This document shows positions 28,621 through 35,756 of a stretch of DNA of 37,817 bases, piece after piece. Source of the DNA: a virus; IMG/VR virus record IMGVR_UViG_3300037507_000290, positions 1-37,817 of that record. One strand, 5' to 3'. Made by a program: the position numbers and the translations under genes. Positions within the stretch are counted from its first letter, which is position 1. Every line of letters begins with the position of its first letter. The notes under the pieces were generated by a model. That model made no database searches. It was not told the DNA's origin and saw nothing but the letters and a program-made list of their open reading frames with translations.

Positions 28621-29219
28621 TGTTTCTCTTTCGTAAATTGGCAGTGTTCTGTGAGTCCACAGTAACTGCAACTGGATAGGTTAGGGAGAAATATACCAGC
28701 CTTGCGAGCCTTGTCGAATCCCGACACTAGGTACTCAAGACTATCGAGGGTATATCTACTCAGGTCAATCATCTCTCCTGTCCCAGATTCTCTGGACATC
28801 CAGTAGTTACCTTGATTGACTGTTACGCCAAGCATCAGTTCAATCCCGACTTTGTAGAAGCCAAGTTGCAAGTCTGATGTTGGTCTACGCGCTGATGTCT
28901 TAAGGTCGACAATGACAAGTTCACCATTGACCTCAAAGACACGGTCAATCACCATCTTCACAGGCACGTCTGCGATGACAGGATTGAGTTCTAGTTCGAT
29001 GGCTTTAGCACCCTGAGGTGTGCGCCATAGTTTCCAATCGGTATTGGCTTTGCGCCAAGCGATGTAGTTATCCACCCACTGTGGACCCATCTCGTTCCAC
29101 CAAGTAGCATCTTCCTTATTCGGGTTAGCCTTAGTAGCACGACCCGCAACGCGGGCTTTAGTAAAGTCTAGGTCCTTGGTTTCTTTGGTCCAAGCATCTG
29201 CCCATAGTTGATTAGTCAT
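28617..29219 (-). CDS. Cas4/RecB-like exonuclease, catalytic part of a split gene
   Basis: 200 residues. VKMVIDRVFEVNGELVIVDLKTS supplies Asp92, Asp105 and Lys107, and DLQLGFYKVG is the QxxxY motif, all PD-(D/E)XK exonuclease hallmarks. The C-terminus SCSYCGLTEHCQF is the Cx2Cx5C part of the [4Fe-4S] staple of the Cas4/AddB/RecB type. The fourth Cys, which should lie near the N-terminus, is not in this product but in the preceding gene (29212-29400, YLTCGYQYY). The two overlap by eight bases in different frames. It would resect DNA ends for recombination or degrade host DNA. Confidence 0.82.
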   Translation of the reverse strand: MTNQLWADAWTKETKDLDFTKARVAGRATKANPNKEDATWWNEMGPQWVDNYIAWRKANTDWKLWRTPQGAKAIELELNPVIADVPVKMVIDRVFEVNGELVIVDLKTSARRPTSDLQLGFYKVGIELMLGVTVNQGNYWMSRESGTGEMIDLSRYTLDSLEYLVSGFDKARKAGIFLPNLSSCSYCGLTEHCQFTKEKQ

Positions 29220-29400
29220 TTGCTAAGTCCCATTCCTCAGTTGCTGAGTGGAATGCACGACCACCTGCGGACCAGATACTAGGTTCCTCTGGGACTTGTA
29301 GCAGTCGACCAAGGTAATACTGGTAGCCACAAGTCAGGTAGGTAGTGAATGCTGAGTACGATATGTGGGCTGGTAATGTGTAGCCCTGTAATTGAATCAT
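29212..29400 (-). CDS. N-terminal part of the split Cas4/RecB-like exonuclease
   Basis: 62 residues. SYSAFTTYLTCGYQYYLGRL then SAGGRAFHSATEEW matches the N-terminal portion of RecB-family nucleases (S.S....Y..C...Y......GG.A.H.A.E): the single Cys of the iron-sulfur staple and the H...E helix that completes the active site. First gene of the middle unit, behind a pseudoknot-capable leader and GACAGGAGAAAGCA. Sixty-two plus 200 residues equals a usual single-chain length, so either two-subunit assembly, a frameshift event or a recent gene break is involved. Confidence 0.78.
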   Translation of the reverse strand: MIQLQGYTLPAHISYSAFTTYLTCGYQYYLGRLLQVPEEPSIWSAGGRAFHSATEEWDLAND

Positions 29401-29405
29401 TGCTT

Positions 29406-29476
29406 TCTCCTGTCGTTAGTTAGTTACATAGCCCCTTTACGGAGGACAGGAGAGTACTCGACATATCGGGGCTATG
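29406..29476 (-). promoter_or_regulatory. Leader with interlocking stems covering the first ribosome-binding site
   Basis: In the minus-strand RNA, CATAGCCCC (29468-29476) can pair perfectly with GGGGCTATG (29427-29435), and TCTCCTGTC (29445-29453) can pair perfectly with GACAGGAGA (29406-29414), the start-associated sequence before ATG 29400. The order is A, B, A', B', so the two 9-bp stems either form a pseudoknot or exclude each other. Pairing B hides the ribosome-binding site of the first nuclease gene. This resembles a translational switch, with ligand or trigger unknown. Confidence 0.7.
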
Positions 29477-29511
29477 CAATATTCAGTTGTATATAATATA
29501 TATTATATTAT

Positions 29512-29539
29512 ATATATAAGGGGCTTCGCCCCTATATAT
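29512..29539 (-). repeat. Hairpin AGGGGC-TTC-GCCCCT in AT-rich leader
   Basis: A 6-bp GC stem (29519-29524 with 29528-29533) extended by six AU pairs past one bulged A. It lies just downstream of the predicted start of the middle-unit transcript, so it would be near that mRNA's 5' end. Flanking DNA is almost only A and T and resembles the AT tract near 18371-18418. It could also work as an origin element. Confidence 0.55.
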
Positions 29540-29553
29540 TATATATATTATCT

Positions 29554-29583
29554 ATTATAGATTAATTATACACTGACTGTCAA
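29554..29583 (-). promoter_or_regulatory. Middle-unit promoter, TTGACA-18-TATAAT
   Basis: On the minus strand a perfect TTGACA (29578-29583) and a perfect TATAAT (29554-29559) are 18 bases apart. A second perfect TTGACA (29590-29595) lies 19 bases from another TATAAT (29565-29570), so two overlapping consensus promoters are possible. Start of transcription near 29547 gives a leader of about 147 bases with strong secondary structure before ATG 29400. This is the best housekeeping-type promoter in the window. Confidence 0.75.
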
Positions 29584-29610
29584 AGTTTTTGTCAAATCAG
29601 ACACGCCGAT

Positions 29611-29661
29611 AGAAAACAGAAAAGGACCCCCTTCCCAAGGGATTACCTTAGGTCGGGGGTC
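29611..29661 (-). terminator. Intrinsic terminator of the late unit
   Basis: On the minus strand GACCCCC (29655-29661) pairs with GGGGGTC (29625-29631) around a 23-base loop that can pair further inside, followed by CTTTTCTGTTTTCT (29624-29611). It sits after the last late gene (holin-like, ending at 29700) and before the middle-unit promoter, exactly where late transcription must stop. Confidence 0.75.
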
Positions 29662-29675
29662 TTCGTGTCTCTAAT

Positions 29676-29693
29676 CGCCCGCTAGGGCGTTTT
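29676..29693 (+). terminator. CGCCC-GCTA-GGGCG hairpin with TTTT
   Basis: 5-bp GC stem with a 4-base loop followed by TTTT on the plus strand (29690-29693). No plus-strand gene ends nearby, so it may stop stray rightward or antisense transcription into the lysis genes. The same stem recurs at 18538-18550. The T-run is short and the assignment is tentative. Confidence 0.4.
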
Positions 29694-29699
29694 AATGGG

Positions 29700-29885
29700 C
29701 TACTTCGCGCCCTTTCCGAACTCTCCTGCTGAAGGGTCAAGCCACTTCAATACAGGACCGAGGAAGCCTGCGAGAGCAGCCATTCCGAGGGTCTTAAAGT
29801 CGGTCTCTCCTGCGAGGTAGAGTGCGATAGCAGCAGAGGCTGCAGCACGGAACCAGGTCAGCGATACTTGCTTGAGTGTTTCCAT
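29700..29885 (-). CDS. Holin-like membrane protein (61 aa)
   Basis: 61 residues with two hydrophobic stretches (WFRAAASAAIALYLAG and TLGMAALAGFLGPVLKWL) separated by a short polar turn and a charged C-terminus (EFGKGAK). This matches small two-span phage holins common in actinophages. It directly follows the endolysin gene and is the last gene of the late unit. Holins open the cytoplasmic membrane for the endolysin. Confidence 0.72.
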   Translation of the reverse strand: METLKQVSLTWFRAAASAAIALYLAGETDFKTLGMAALAGFLGPVLKWLDPSAGEFGKGAK

Positions 29886-30410
29886 TTAGATTGCCTTTCG
29901 TTTCGTATTGTGAACCTTACAGCAGGTACATACGGGTGCCATATTGACACCTTCTGCCACCTTCTTCTTGGGCTTAGGCTGCAAGGCAGCCTTCACTTGA
30001 TTCACAATCTTAGGTTGATTCATCCACCAGAACCAAGGGCTAGTATCATTAGCCATATCAGGGTCGATAGAAATATGAAGATGCTTAGTGTGAGGGTTGC
30101 TACCACTGTAAGGACGATTGCCGCGCTTAGCATACTGGCGCGACCAAATTTTTTTATTGAAGATAAGGTAGGAAACCCGCTCATCTTCCTTAAGTTTCTC
30201 GAATATCTGGGCACAGTCAACCCCATTCTTGGGGTCGTGTGTCAAGTCAACAGCAAGACCCGTGTTGTGGTCCGAATTCGGACTCGCTTTTTGATGTGCC
30301 ACAGAGGGCAACAATCCGTCGGACAGTTTCTTGCGCTTCGGAAACAATGCTGTCGCCTGACGTAGGACAGCAATAGCAGCAGGCGTGGCTTTCTTGGCTA
30401 CAGGTTTCAT
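29886..30410 (-). CDS. Endolysin, M15-type peptidase
   Basis: 174 residues. SDHNTGLAVDLTHD (His48, Asp55) and HTKHLHISID (His110 and His112) are the zinc-ligand motifs of M15/VanX-like L,D- or D,D-endopeptidases that cut peptidoglycan stem peptides. The C-terminal 40 residues are basic (QPKPKKKVAEG) and end with CTCCKVHNTKRK, a Cys-rich tail that may bind the wall or metal. No signal peptide, so release by a holin (29700-29885) is expected. Confidence 0.8.
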   Translation of the reverse strand: MKPVAKKATPAAIAVLRQATALFPKRKKLSDGLLPSVAHQKASPNSDHNTGLAVDLTHDPKNGVDCAQIFEKLKEDERVSYLIFNKKIWSRQYAKRGNRPYSGSNPHTKHLHISIDPDMANDTSPWFWWMNQPKIVNQVKAALQPKPKKKVAEGVNMAPVCTCCKVHNTKRKAI

Positions 30411-30614
30411 TCATTTCCTCAAGGCTTCCTTGACTAACTCGGTAAGCAGTTCTACTTTTTCTTCAAGCCCATTGACTTTATCCTTAAGACTGGACCCACC
30501 GTTGGGTTTAAGTTCATAAAGGTAGTGCTTGACAAGCCAGCGCACTAATGTTGCGAAGCCTGTGATTAACGTAAGGATTGCTACGGCAAGGGCTGCCCAG
30601 TCTGCAGGTGTCAT
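30411..30614 (-). CDS. Small membrane protein with coiled-coil tail (holin/antiholin-like)
   Basis: 67 residues: an N-terminal membrane span (WAALAVAILTLITGFATLVR) followed by a Lys/Glu helix with heptad spacing (DKVNGLEEKVELLTELVKEA). This one-span-plus-coiled-coil layout occurs in XhlA/hemolysin-type holins and in accessory lysis proteins. Immediately upstream of the endolysin; a second holin or a regulator of the 61-residue holin is likely. Confidence 0.65.
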   Translation of the reverse strand: MTPADWAALAVAILTLITGFATLVRWLVKHYLYELKPNGGSSLKDKVNGLEEKVELLTELVKEALRK

Positions 30615-32828
30615 TTATACGGTCCTTATAGTAATTTCTACTACACCGCCATAACCAGAGAAGCCTCGGTCTGGGGGAGTAAGACGAGTGAAGTTGATTT
30701 GCTCGATAACTGCCTGACGAGATTCGCCAGTAGTTAGGTCTTGCCAGGTGACAACGTCACCATTCTCTTCGATTGTTTCGAGCGCAGACAATCGGTCGAA
30801 TGCCCTACCTTCATACCCGACTAGGACGTTGTATCTATCAGTCTCTACGTCGAAGCAGTAGACAGGGAATCTTATGACTCGCTGACGAGGTGTAGCGATT
30901 GTGGCTTTGATTTGATAGCCCTGGAATACAGGACCTTTGGTTACATCAGTTGCATCTCTGTAAAGAATGAACTTGTATGCCAAGTATTCTTGGGCATTGA
31001 ATGGCTGAGTAGTGGTTACCTCAACAGAGGGAACTGTTGCGTCGTAAGAAATAATGTCGTACTCGGTGCCATCGGCATCGACAGTTTCTAGTGTCATAGA
31101 ACCATACTGGAAATCACCACGCCCTATCAGACGCTTAAAGTTCTTAGGTTCTAATGTGTTGTAGCGGATATAGCCTGTGGTCAGGTATCCACTTGCCGCT
31201 TTCTCTGTTGCACTTTCTAGGTATGTTGCACCAGGAACGTTAGCCAAAGCGGTTGCAGATGTGACTGCTGTAGATACTACGTTAGTAGCAGCCTTGGTGT
31301 AAGAGAACGTTGTGGTTGTAGCAGCGGTAATTGTGTAAGCAGATGTGGTTGAGTTGAAGGTTGCATCAACTCCCTGAACCCATACCTCATCGCCAATCTC
31401 AAGACCGTGAGCAGATGCTGTGGTCAAGGTGGCAACGTTGCTTGTTAGTTGCTTATTAGTAATTGTTCCGCCAACGCTGTTGGCAGTTGATGAGAACAAT
31501 AGTTGGTCAGTTCCATTACCAAAAGCACAAGCGGTTGTCAAGTGTCCTAGTAAATCGCCATAATAAATATCACTTGCGTAAGCAAATACCAATGGTTCAA
31601 GTTGCTGACTTAAGTCAATACGAGTTAGTCCTGGATATCCATCTACTCCAGTTGTTGCCCATACGTAATGGTCACGTGAGCAGAAGTCATAGACTGGTTG
31701 GTCGGTCTCTATAATCAATGGACCATAGTTAATTGAGCCATCAACGTCTGAGACAACGGCTACACGGATACCTTTGTTGGTACCAATAACCATATAGCCT
31801 AGGTAGTAATGAATCTTATGGACAATCTCACCCGTTGGAAACTCTGCTGCTACTACAGCCTGAGTCAAGGTTGGCATTAGACCTGCTGTTGACAGAGTGA
31901 ACTTAATAATTGTAGATTGAATACCGTTGTATCCAGCCACATAGATAGCAGCACCTGATGCTGCGATAGATGTATAGATATGAGATGTAGATGGGTGGGT
32001 ATATACAGCAGTTGGGAATGAACTTGCATTGGACGCAAATTCATAGACGGCATTGTTGACACACATAACGATACGCTCTTTGACAAACTCCATCACTGCA
32101 TTAGATACAACTATGCTTGGTGATGAGAAGAGAGAGACTGCTGCTGTAGATGAGTTGCCTGTTAAAGGCTTCTTGTAGACGGTAGCCTTGCCGCCTCCGC
32201 TAGCATCGTTAGTAACCCAATAGGAAGTAGTACCATCGTCACATATATCATAAACAGGAAAGTCAGTAGTAGCATTGTAGTCAATAAAGTCCGTAACATT
32301 GCCCGCAACATCGATTTTATCAACATCGTACTCATCCTTCAATAGTACACCCTCAGTGTTATTCCACTTGATAGAACGTAGTCTTTGGTTCGCACGTCCA
32401 CTGCTAGTCAATGCACCAGTAGTGAGGTGCTCTGAACTTACTGAGTTGAGTAGGGTTGCTTGACCTTGGGTCCAGACATCCACGTTACGGCTATCGGCAA
32501 AGCGATACGCACCCTCATTGGATACTAAAGCAGGGTCAAAAAAAGTAATCCCCGCTCCATTATGGAACGAGGATTGGCTTCTAATCCACCAGCCTGTGAG
32601 GCTCTGCTCGCCAGGCTCAGTCTGATTATCAAATTGTTCTTTACGGAAAGGAGCAGTCTGTCTTATGTAAGGACGACCATCGCTGATTGCATAGATAAAT
32701 GGCTGTCCGCCAATAGCAACGTCATATGCGACATCAGTATTAACCCAGACAGAGGTGTCAGTTAGTACACCAACATCAACAGCAATCGCACGTGAGGCGC
32801 GTCCTTCGGTAATATCACGACCAGCCAC
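30615..32828 (-). CDS. Large tail protein, beta-propeller-like (737 aa)
   Basis: 737 residues, beta-rich. The N-terminal SRAIAVDVGVLTDTSVWVNT and QTEPGEQSLTGWWIRSQSSF match a tail protein I recognise from aquatic actinophages. The middle has repeated strand units (YDICDDGTTSYWVTND, AIYVAGYNGIQSTIIKF, DFCSRDHYVWATTGVDG) typical of propeller blades. Residues about 455-520 (HGLEIGDEVWVQGVDAT) form an inserted small beta domain common in phage tails. Function inferred: structural tail component (possibly tail tube closure or receptor platform) encoded between fibres and lysis genes. Confidence 0.72.
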   Translation of the reverse strand: MAGRDITEGRASRAIAVDVGVLTDTSVWVNTDVAYDVAIGGQPFIYAISDGRPYIRQTAPFRKEQFDNQTEPGEQSLTGWWIRSQSSFHNGAGITFFDPALVSNEGAYRFADSRNVDVWTQGQATLLNSVSSEHLTTGALTSSGRANQRLRSIKWNNTEGVLLKDEYDVDKIDVAGNVTDFIDYNATTDFPVYDICDDGTTSYWVTNDASGGGKATVYKKPLTGNSSTAAVSLFSSPSIVVSNAVMEFVKERIVMCVNNAVYEFASNASSFPTAVYTHPSTSHIYTSIAASGAAIYVAGYNGIQSTIIKFTLSTAGLMPTLTQAVVAAEFPTGEIVHKIHYYLGYMVIGTNKGIRVAVVSDVDGSINYGPLIIETDQPVYDFCSRDHYVWATTGVDGYPGLTRIDLSQQLEPLVFAYASDIYYGDLLGHLTTACAFGNGTDQLLFSSTANSVGGTITNKQLTSNVATLTTASAHGLEIGDEVWVQGVDATFNSTTSAYTITAATTTTFSYTKAATNVVSTAVTSATALANVPGATYLESATEKAASGYLTTGYIRYNTLEPKNFKRLIGRGDFQYGSMTLETVDADGTEYDIISYDATVPSVEVTTTQPFNAQEYLAYKFILYRDATDVTKGPVFQGYQIKATIATPRQRVIRFPVYCFDVETDRYNVLVGYEGRAFDRLSALETIEENGDVVTWQDLTTGESRQAVIEQINFTRLTPPDRGFSGYGGVVEITIRTV

Positions 32829-32836
32829 TTATTCTC

Positions 32837-33559
32837 CTAGCCTTGTTGTTCTTGAAGTTTTTTCTTTAATTGTTCATTGGTCCAATACAAAGCGTAGTAG
32901 TCATAATCCAGACTAAATCGCTTCATATGTTTGACTATCGCCCCAGTATGGGCGTGTAGCGGAATACCTGCTGCCTTCATACGTCGGAAGAAGATGATGT
33001 CTTCTCCGATAAAGTGGTCGTCTACCCCGTCACCAGTCTCCATAAACATACCCTTACCAGGGTGTGCTTCACGTAGTTTAGGCACGATTGACTTGTGCAT
33101 TAAGACAAAACCAAAGCCAGCATTGTCAATCTGAATTACTTGGTCTTCAGGTAGCGGATGTACATACTGTATCTGAAACTCTGAGATGTCGTTAAATAGT
33201 ACAGGATATGGGCGCATTAGGCTGCCCTCATTCTCTTTAGAGATAAAGTACACACCGCTAACAACAGGACGGTTAATCTTGTCTGCTGTCTTCCAGAGTT
33301 TCTGCATTGACTCTAGGTTCAGTACTATGTCTGAGTCTACCCAGAGTAGCCAGTCTGTCTTAATCTTATCTGCCCAATGGTCAAAGAGTACTTGGCGTTG
33401 TCTGCCAATCTGATTGCCCTGGACTCGGATACTGGTGTGAATGGGCATACCATTGGCTGGACCAGCAAGTACTGCTGTCATCAACCCTTCGGTAAACTTA
33501 CCGTCGGTAGTACCGTTGTCACACCAGCCAATTGCTACTGTGTCTGACTTTCCTATCAT
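32837..33559 (-). CDS. GT-A-fold glycosyltransferase
   Basis: 240 residues. WLLWVDSDIVLN contains the DxD motif (Asp75, Asp77) that binds metal and nucleotide-sugar; GRQRQVLFDHWADKI precedes it as in family-2-type enzymes. GFGFVLMHKSIVPKLREAHP and GEDIIFFRRMKAAG are acceptor-side motifs. No membrane segment. Located inside the fibre cluster, so it may glycosylate virion fibres or capsid, or alter host surface sugars. No sugar-donor synthesis gene is present, so it would use host nucleotide-sugars. Confidence 0.78.
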   Translation of the reverse strand: MIGKSDTVAIGWCDNGTTDGKFTEGLMTAVLAGPANGMPIHTSIRVQGNQIGRQRQVLFDHWADKIKTDWLLWVDSDIVLNLESMQKLWKTADKINRPVVSGVYFISKENEGSLMRPYPVLFNDISEFQIQYVHPLPEDQVIQIDNAGFGFVLMHKSIVPKLREAHPGKGMFMETGDGVDDHFIGEDIIFFRRMKAAGIPLHAHTGAIVKHMKRFSLDYDYYALYWTNEQLKKKLQEQQG

Positions 33560-33574
33560 TGTCCCCTACTTTCT

Positions 33575-33943
33575 TTAGTTTAGTTCTTTTTCAATCCAAG
33601 ATAGTGTTGGCTCATCCCAGTAATAAAACTTTCCATCTGTTGGGTATGCAACGGGAGCATCCCAAAGACAGGTATCTTCATTTAATAACCAAGAATCAAA
33701 TGATTTAGGTGGGATAAAAGCATCTCTATTAGTGTCATAAGCGTAACCAATACCAGCATAGTTTTTACGAATAGTGCCATTGTATGAAGTCTGCTTCCAC
33801 TTGGTATCCTCACCAAAAAGAGACTTACAGAATATGACTCCTCTAGTTTCGCTTTCAACTCCATCAAGTAGGAGTTCATTGTTAGCCACAACAATTACTT
33901 GCTTGACTATATTGTTTTCATCTAGTTCTGCAAAGTGTGCCAT
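33575..33943 (-). CDS. Conserved fibre-cluster protein (MAHFAELDENN type)
   Basis: 122 residues. MAHFAELDENNIVKQVIVV, GVIFCKSLFGEDTKWKQTSY, RKNYAGIGYAYDTNRDAFIP and the C-terminal YWDEPTLSWIEKEL form a pattern that I know from many marine and freshwater phages. It often sits next to tail-fibre genes and its function is unknown. Aromatic-rich with small beta repeats; may be a virion decoration or fibre chaperone. Confidence 0.78.
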   Translation of the reverse strand: MAHFAELDENNIVKQVIVVANNELLLDGVESETRGVIFCKSLFGEDTKWKQTSYNGTIRKNYAGIGYAYDTNRDAFIPPKSFDSWLLNEDTCLWDAPVAYPTDGKFYYWDEPTLSWIEKELN

Positions 33944-33951
33944 TGTTCTCC

Positions 33952-34905
33952 TTAGTATGTAATTGAACCAGAACCTGTAAATTGATAAATATGATAACTA
34001 CCTGAAGTAGTATATGTAGGTGAACCTGTAGTAGACGCTGCAGCCTGTGTTGCTCGGACAATTATTACTCCGCTTCCTCCAGCACCGCCTGTATTGTTAC
34101 CACTGCTTCCAGTGCCTGAAACCCAAGCACCTCCGCCTCCGCCTCCACCTGTATTGGCAGAACCTGCTGCTCCTGCGGCACCAGCATTTCCTCCGCCACC
34201 TGAGCCACCAGTTCCATTAGTAGTGCTAGTTCCAAAAACCGCACCACCTCCACCGCCCGCTCTAGTAACAGAACTACCAGTTATGGAAGAAGCAACTCCT
34301 GCTCCACCGTTACCACCACCACTAGCACTAGCATTGGCACCAACAGCACTTGCACCACCGCCACCTCCACCAGCATAAGAAGCAGTAGAACCAGTACCAG
34401 AACCACCAGCATAACCTTGGTTAGCAGTACCTGCGGCACCTGCTCCACCAACGGAGCCTGCCTTAAATACACCACCACCACCAGAACCACCAGTGCTTGG
34501 GTCGCGGTTATAAGGTACGCCCTTACCACCACCAGTAGAGGTAATAGTAGTTAATCCAGTTCCTGAAATAGATGAGTTTGAACCATTACCAGCATTATCA
34601 TTATTTACAGCACCACCAGTACCGCCACCACCTACTGTTATGGTATAAGTAGTTCCACCATTAAATGTTACAGTTGATTCTGCGCTTGCTCCACCACCTG
34701 AATTTTCACCAGTGACAGAACATCTGTATCCACCAGCACCTCCACCAGAACCACCAGTAGAACCACCGTCTATAACTCCAGAGGAACCACCACCTGCGCC
34801 GCCTGCAATAATCAAATATTGTATGGTTACAGTAGGGATATAAGCAGTATTGCCAACAAGTAAACTTCCACTTTTAGTTTTATTTTTTACACTAGTAGCA
34901 GCCAT
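33952..34905 (-). CDS. Glycine-rich adhesin-like protein, paralog 3
   Basis: 317 residues. The N-terminus SLLVGNTAYIPTVTIQYLII is shared with the two genes upstream; then runs of Gly-rich repeats (GGAGGYRCSV, GGGGGGAS, GGSGGGGNAG) fill most of the chain; the C-terminus ASTTGSPTYTTSGSYHIYQF then TGSGSITY is also shared. Gly runs of this kind form polyglycine-II helix bundles in known phage adhesins such as S16 gp38. Probably a receptor-binding tip; variable segments would determine specificity. The start overlaps the stop of the previous paralog. Confidence 0.75.
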   Translation of the reverse strand: MAATSVKNKTKSGSLLVGNTAYIPTVTIQYLIIAGGAGGGSSGVIDGGSTGGSGGGAGGYRCSVTGENSGGGASAESTVTFNGGTTYTITVGGGGTGGAVNNDNAGNGSNSSISGTGLTTITSTGGGKGVPYNRDPSTGGSGGGGVFKAGSVGGAGAAGTANQGYAGGSGTGSTASYAGGGGGGASAVGANASASGGGNGGAGVASSITGSSVTRAGGGGGAVFGTSTTNGTGGSGGGGNAGAAGAAGSANTGGGGGGGAWVSGTGSSGNNTGGAGGSGVIIVRATQAAASTTGSPTYTTSGSYHIYQFTGSGSITY

Positions 34906-35747
34906 TAGAAAGTAATGCTCCCGCTTCCTGTAAATTGATAAATGTGATAAATGCCAGATGTTGTATAAGTTGGACTTCCAGTAGTAGATGCTGCTTGTTT
35001 TCTAGCCCTAAGAATAACTACACCACTTCCGCCTGCTGTTCCATTGTAAGTAGGACTTGAATCACTATTTATTCCACCATCACCACCATCGCCAGTATTT
35101 GCGCTACCAGCAACAGGTGATGCGCTACCGCCATCTCCGCCGATTGCTCTAGTTACTGAACTTGCAGTAATAGATGAAGCAACTCCCACGCCACCAACAT
35201 TTTTAGAAGTACCAGTTGCAGTGCCTCCAGCACCACCGCCTGCACCGCCTTGTCCACCAGAAGTATAGTCTCCTCCTGCGTACCCTTGGTTAGCGGTTCC
35301 AGTACCACCTACGCCTGCTTTAAAAGGAGAAGTTCCTTCTAAGGCGCCACCGCCACCAGAACCACCAGATGCACCGTCAAGTTCCGATTGTATATTGCTT
35401 CTAGCATTACCACCCCTGCCGCCACCAGTAGAGGTAGTAGTATTAAATACAGAATTACTACCGCTAGTATTTCTAGCCCCTCCTGCACCTACTGTTACTG
35501 TATAAGAAGTTCCAGTGGTAAATGTAAATATAGACTCAGCAGAAGAACCACCGCCAGATGATTCGCCGACTACAGATGAGCGATAACCGCCTGCTCCACC
35601 ACCTGCACCATAAGCACCACCGCGACCATCTCCTCCGCCCCCACCGCCTGCTATTACAAGATATTCAAGGTCATTTGCTTGATAATAAGCATTACCAACA
35701 AGTAGGCTACGGCTAAAGGTTCCGTTCTTAAGACTTCTGATTGCCAT
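34905..35747 (-). CDS. Glycine-rich adhesin-like protein, paralog 2
   Basis: 280 residues, the shortest of three tandem paralogs. Shares SLLVGNAYY and LVIAGGGGGG at the start and ASTTGSPTYTTSGIYHIYQF at the end. Middle Gly-rich blocks differ from the neighbours (GGRGGNARSNIQ, GGDGGSAS). The pattern of conserved ends and variable middle suggests duplication with diversification of receptor recognition. Confidence 0.75.
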   Translation of the reverse strand: MAIRSLKNGTFSRSLLVGNAYYQANDLEYLVIAGGGGGGDGRGGAYGAGGGAGGYRSSVVGESSGGGSSAESIFTFTTGTSYTVTVGAGGARNTSGSNSVFNTTTSTGGGRGGNARSNIQSELDGASGGSGGGGALEGTSPFKAGVGGTGTANQGYAGGDYTSGGQGGAGGGAGGTATGTSKNVGGVGVASSITASSVTRAIGGDGGSASPVAGSANTGDGGDGGINSDSSPTYNGTAGGSGVVILRARKQAASTTGSPTYTTSGIYHIYQFTGSGSITF

Positions 35748-35756
35748 TAGTACCCC

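Larger units (their letters stand above)
29401..29699. other. Control region between middle and late units
   Basis: 299 bases without a gene. Contents: structured leader (29406-29476), AT-rich tract with hairpin (29489-29565), consensus promoter(s) (29554-29595), late terminator (29611-29661) and a small GC hairpin (29676-29693). Its parts list mirrors the 18308-19041 region (AT-only tract, GC hairpin, CGCCC/GGGCG stem), which suggests both are bound by the same factors or took part in replication. Confidence 0.6.
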
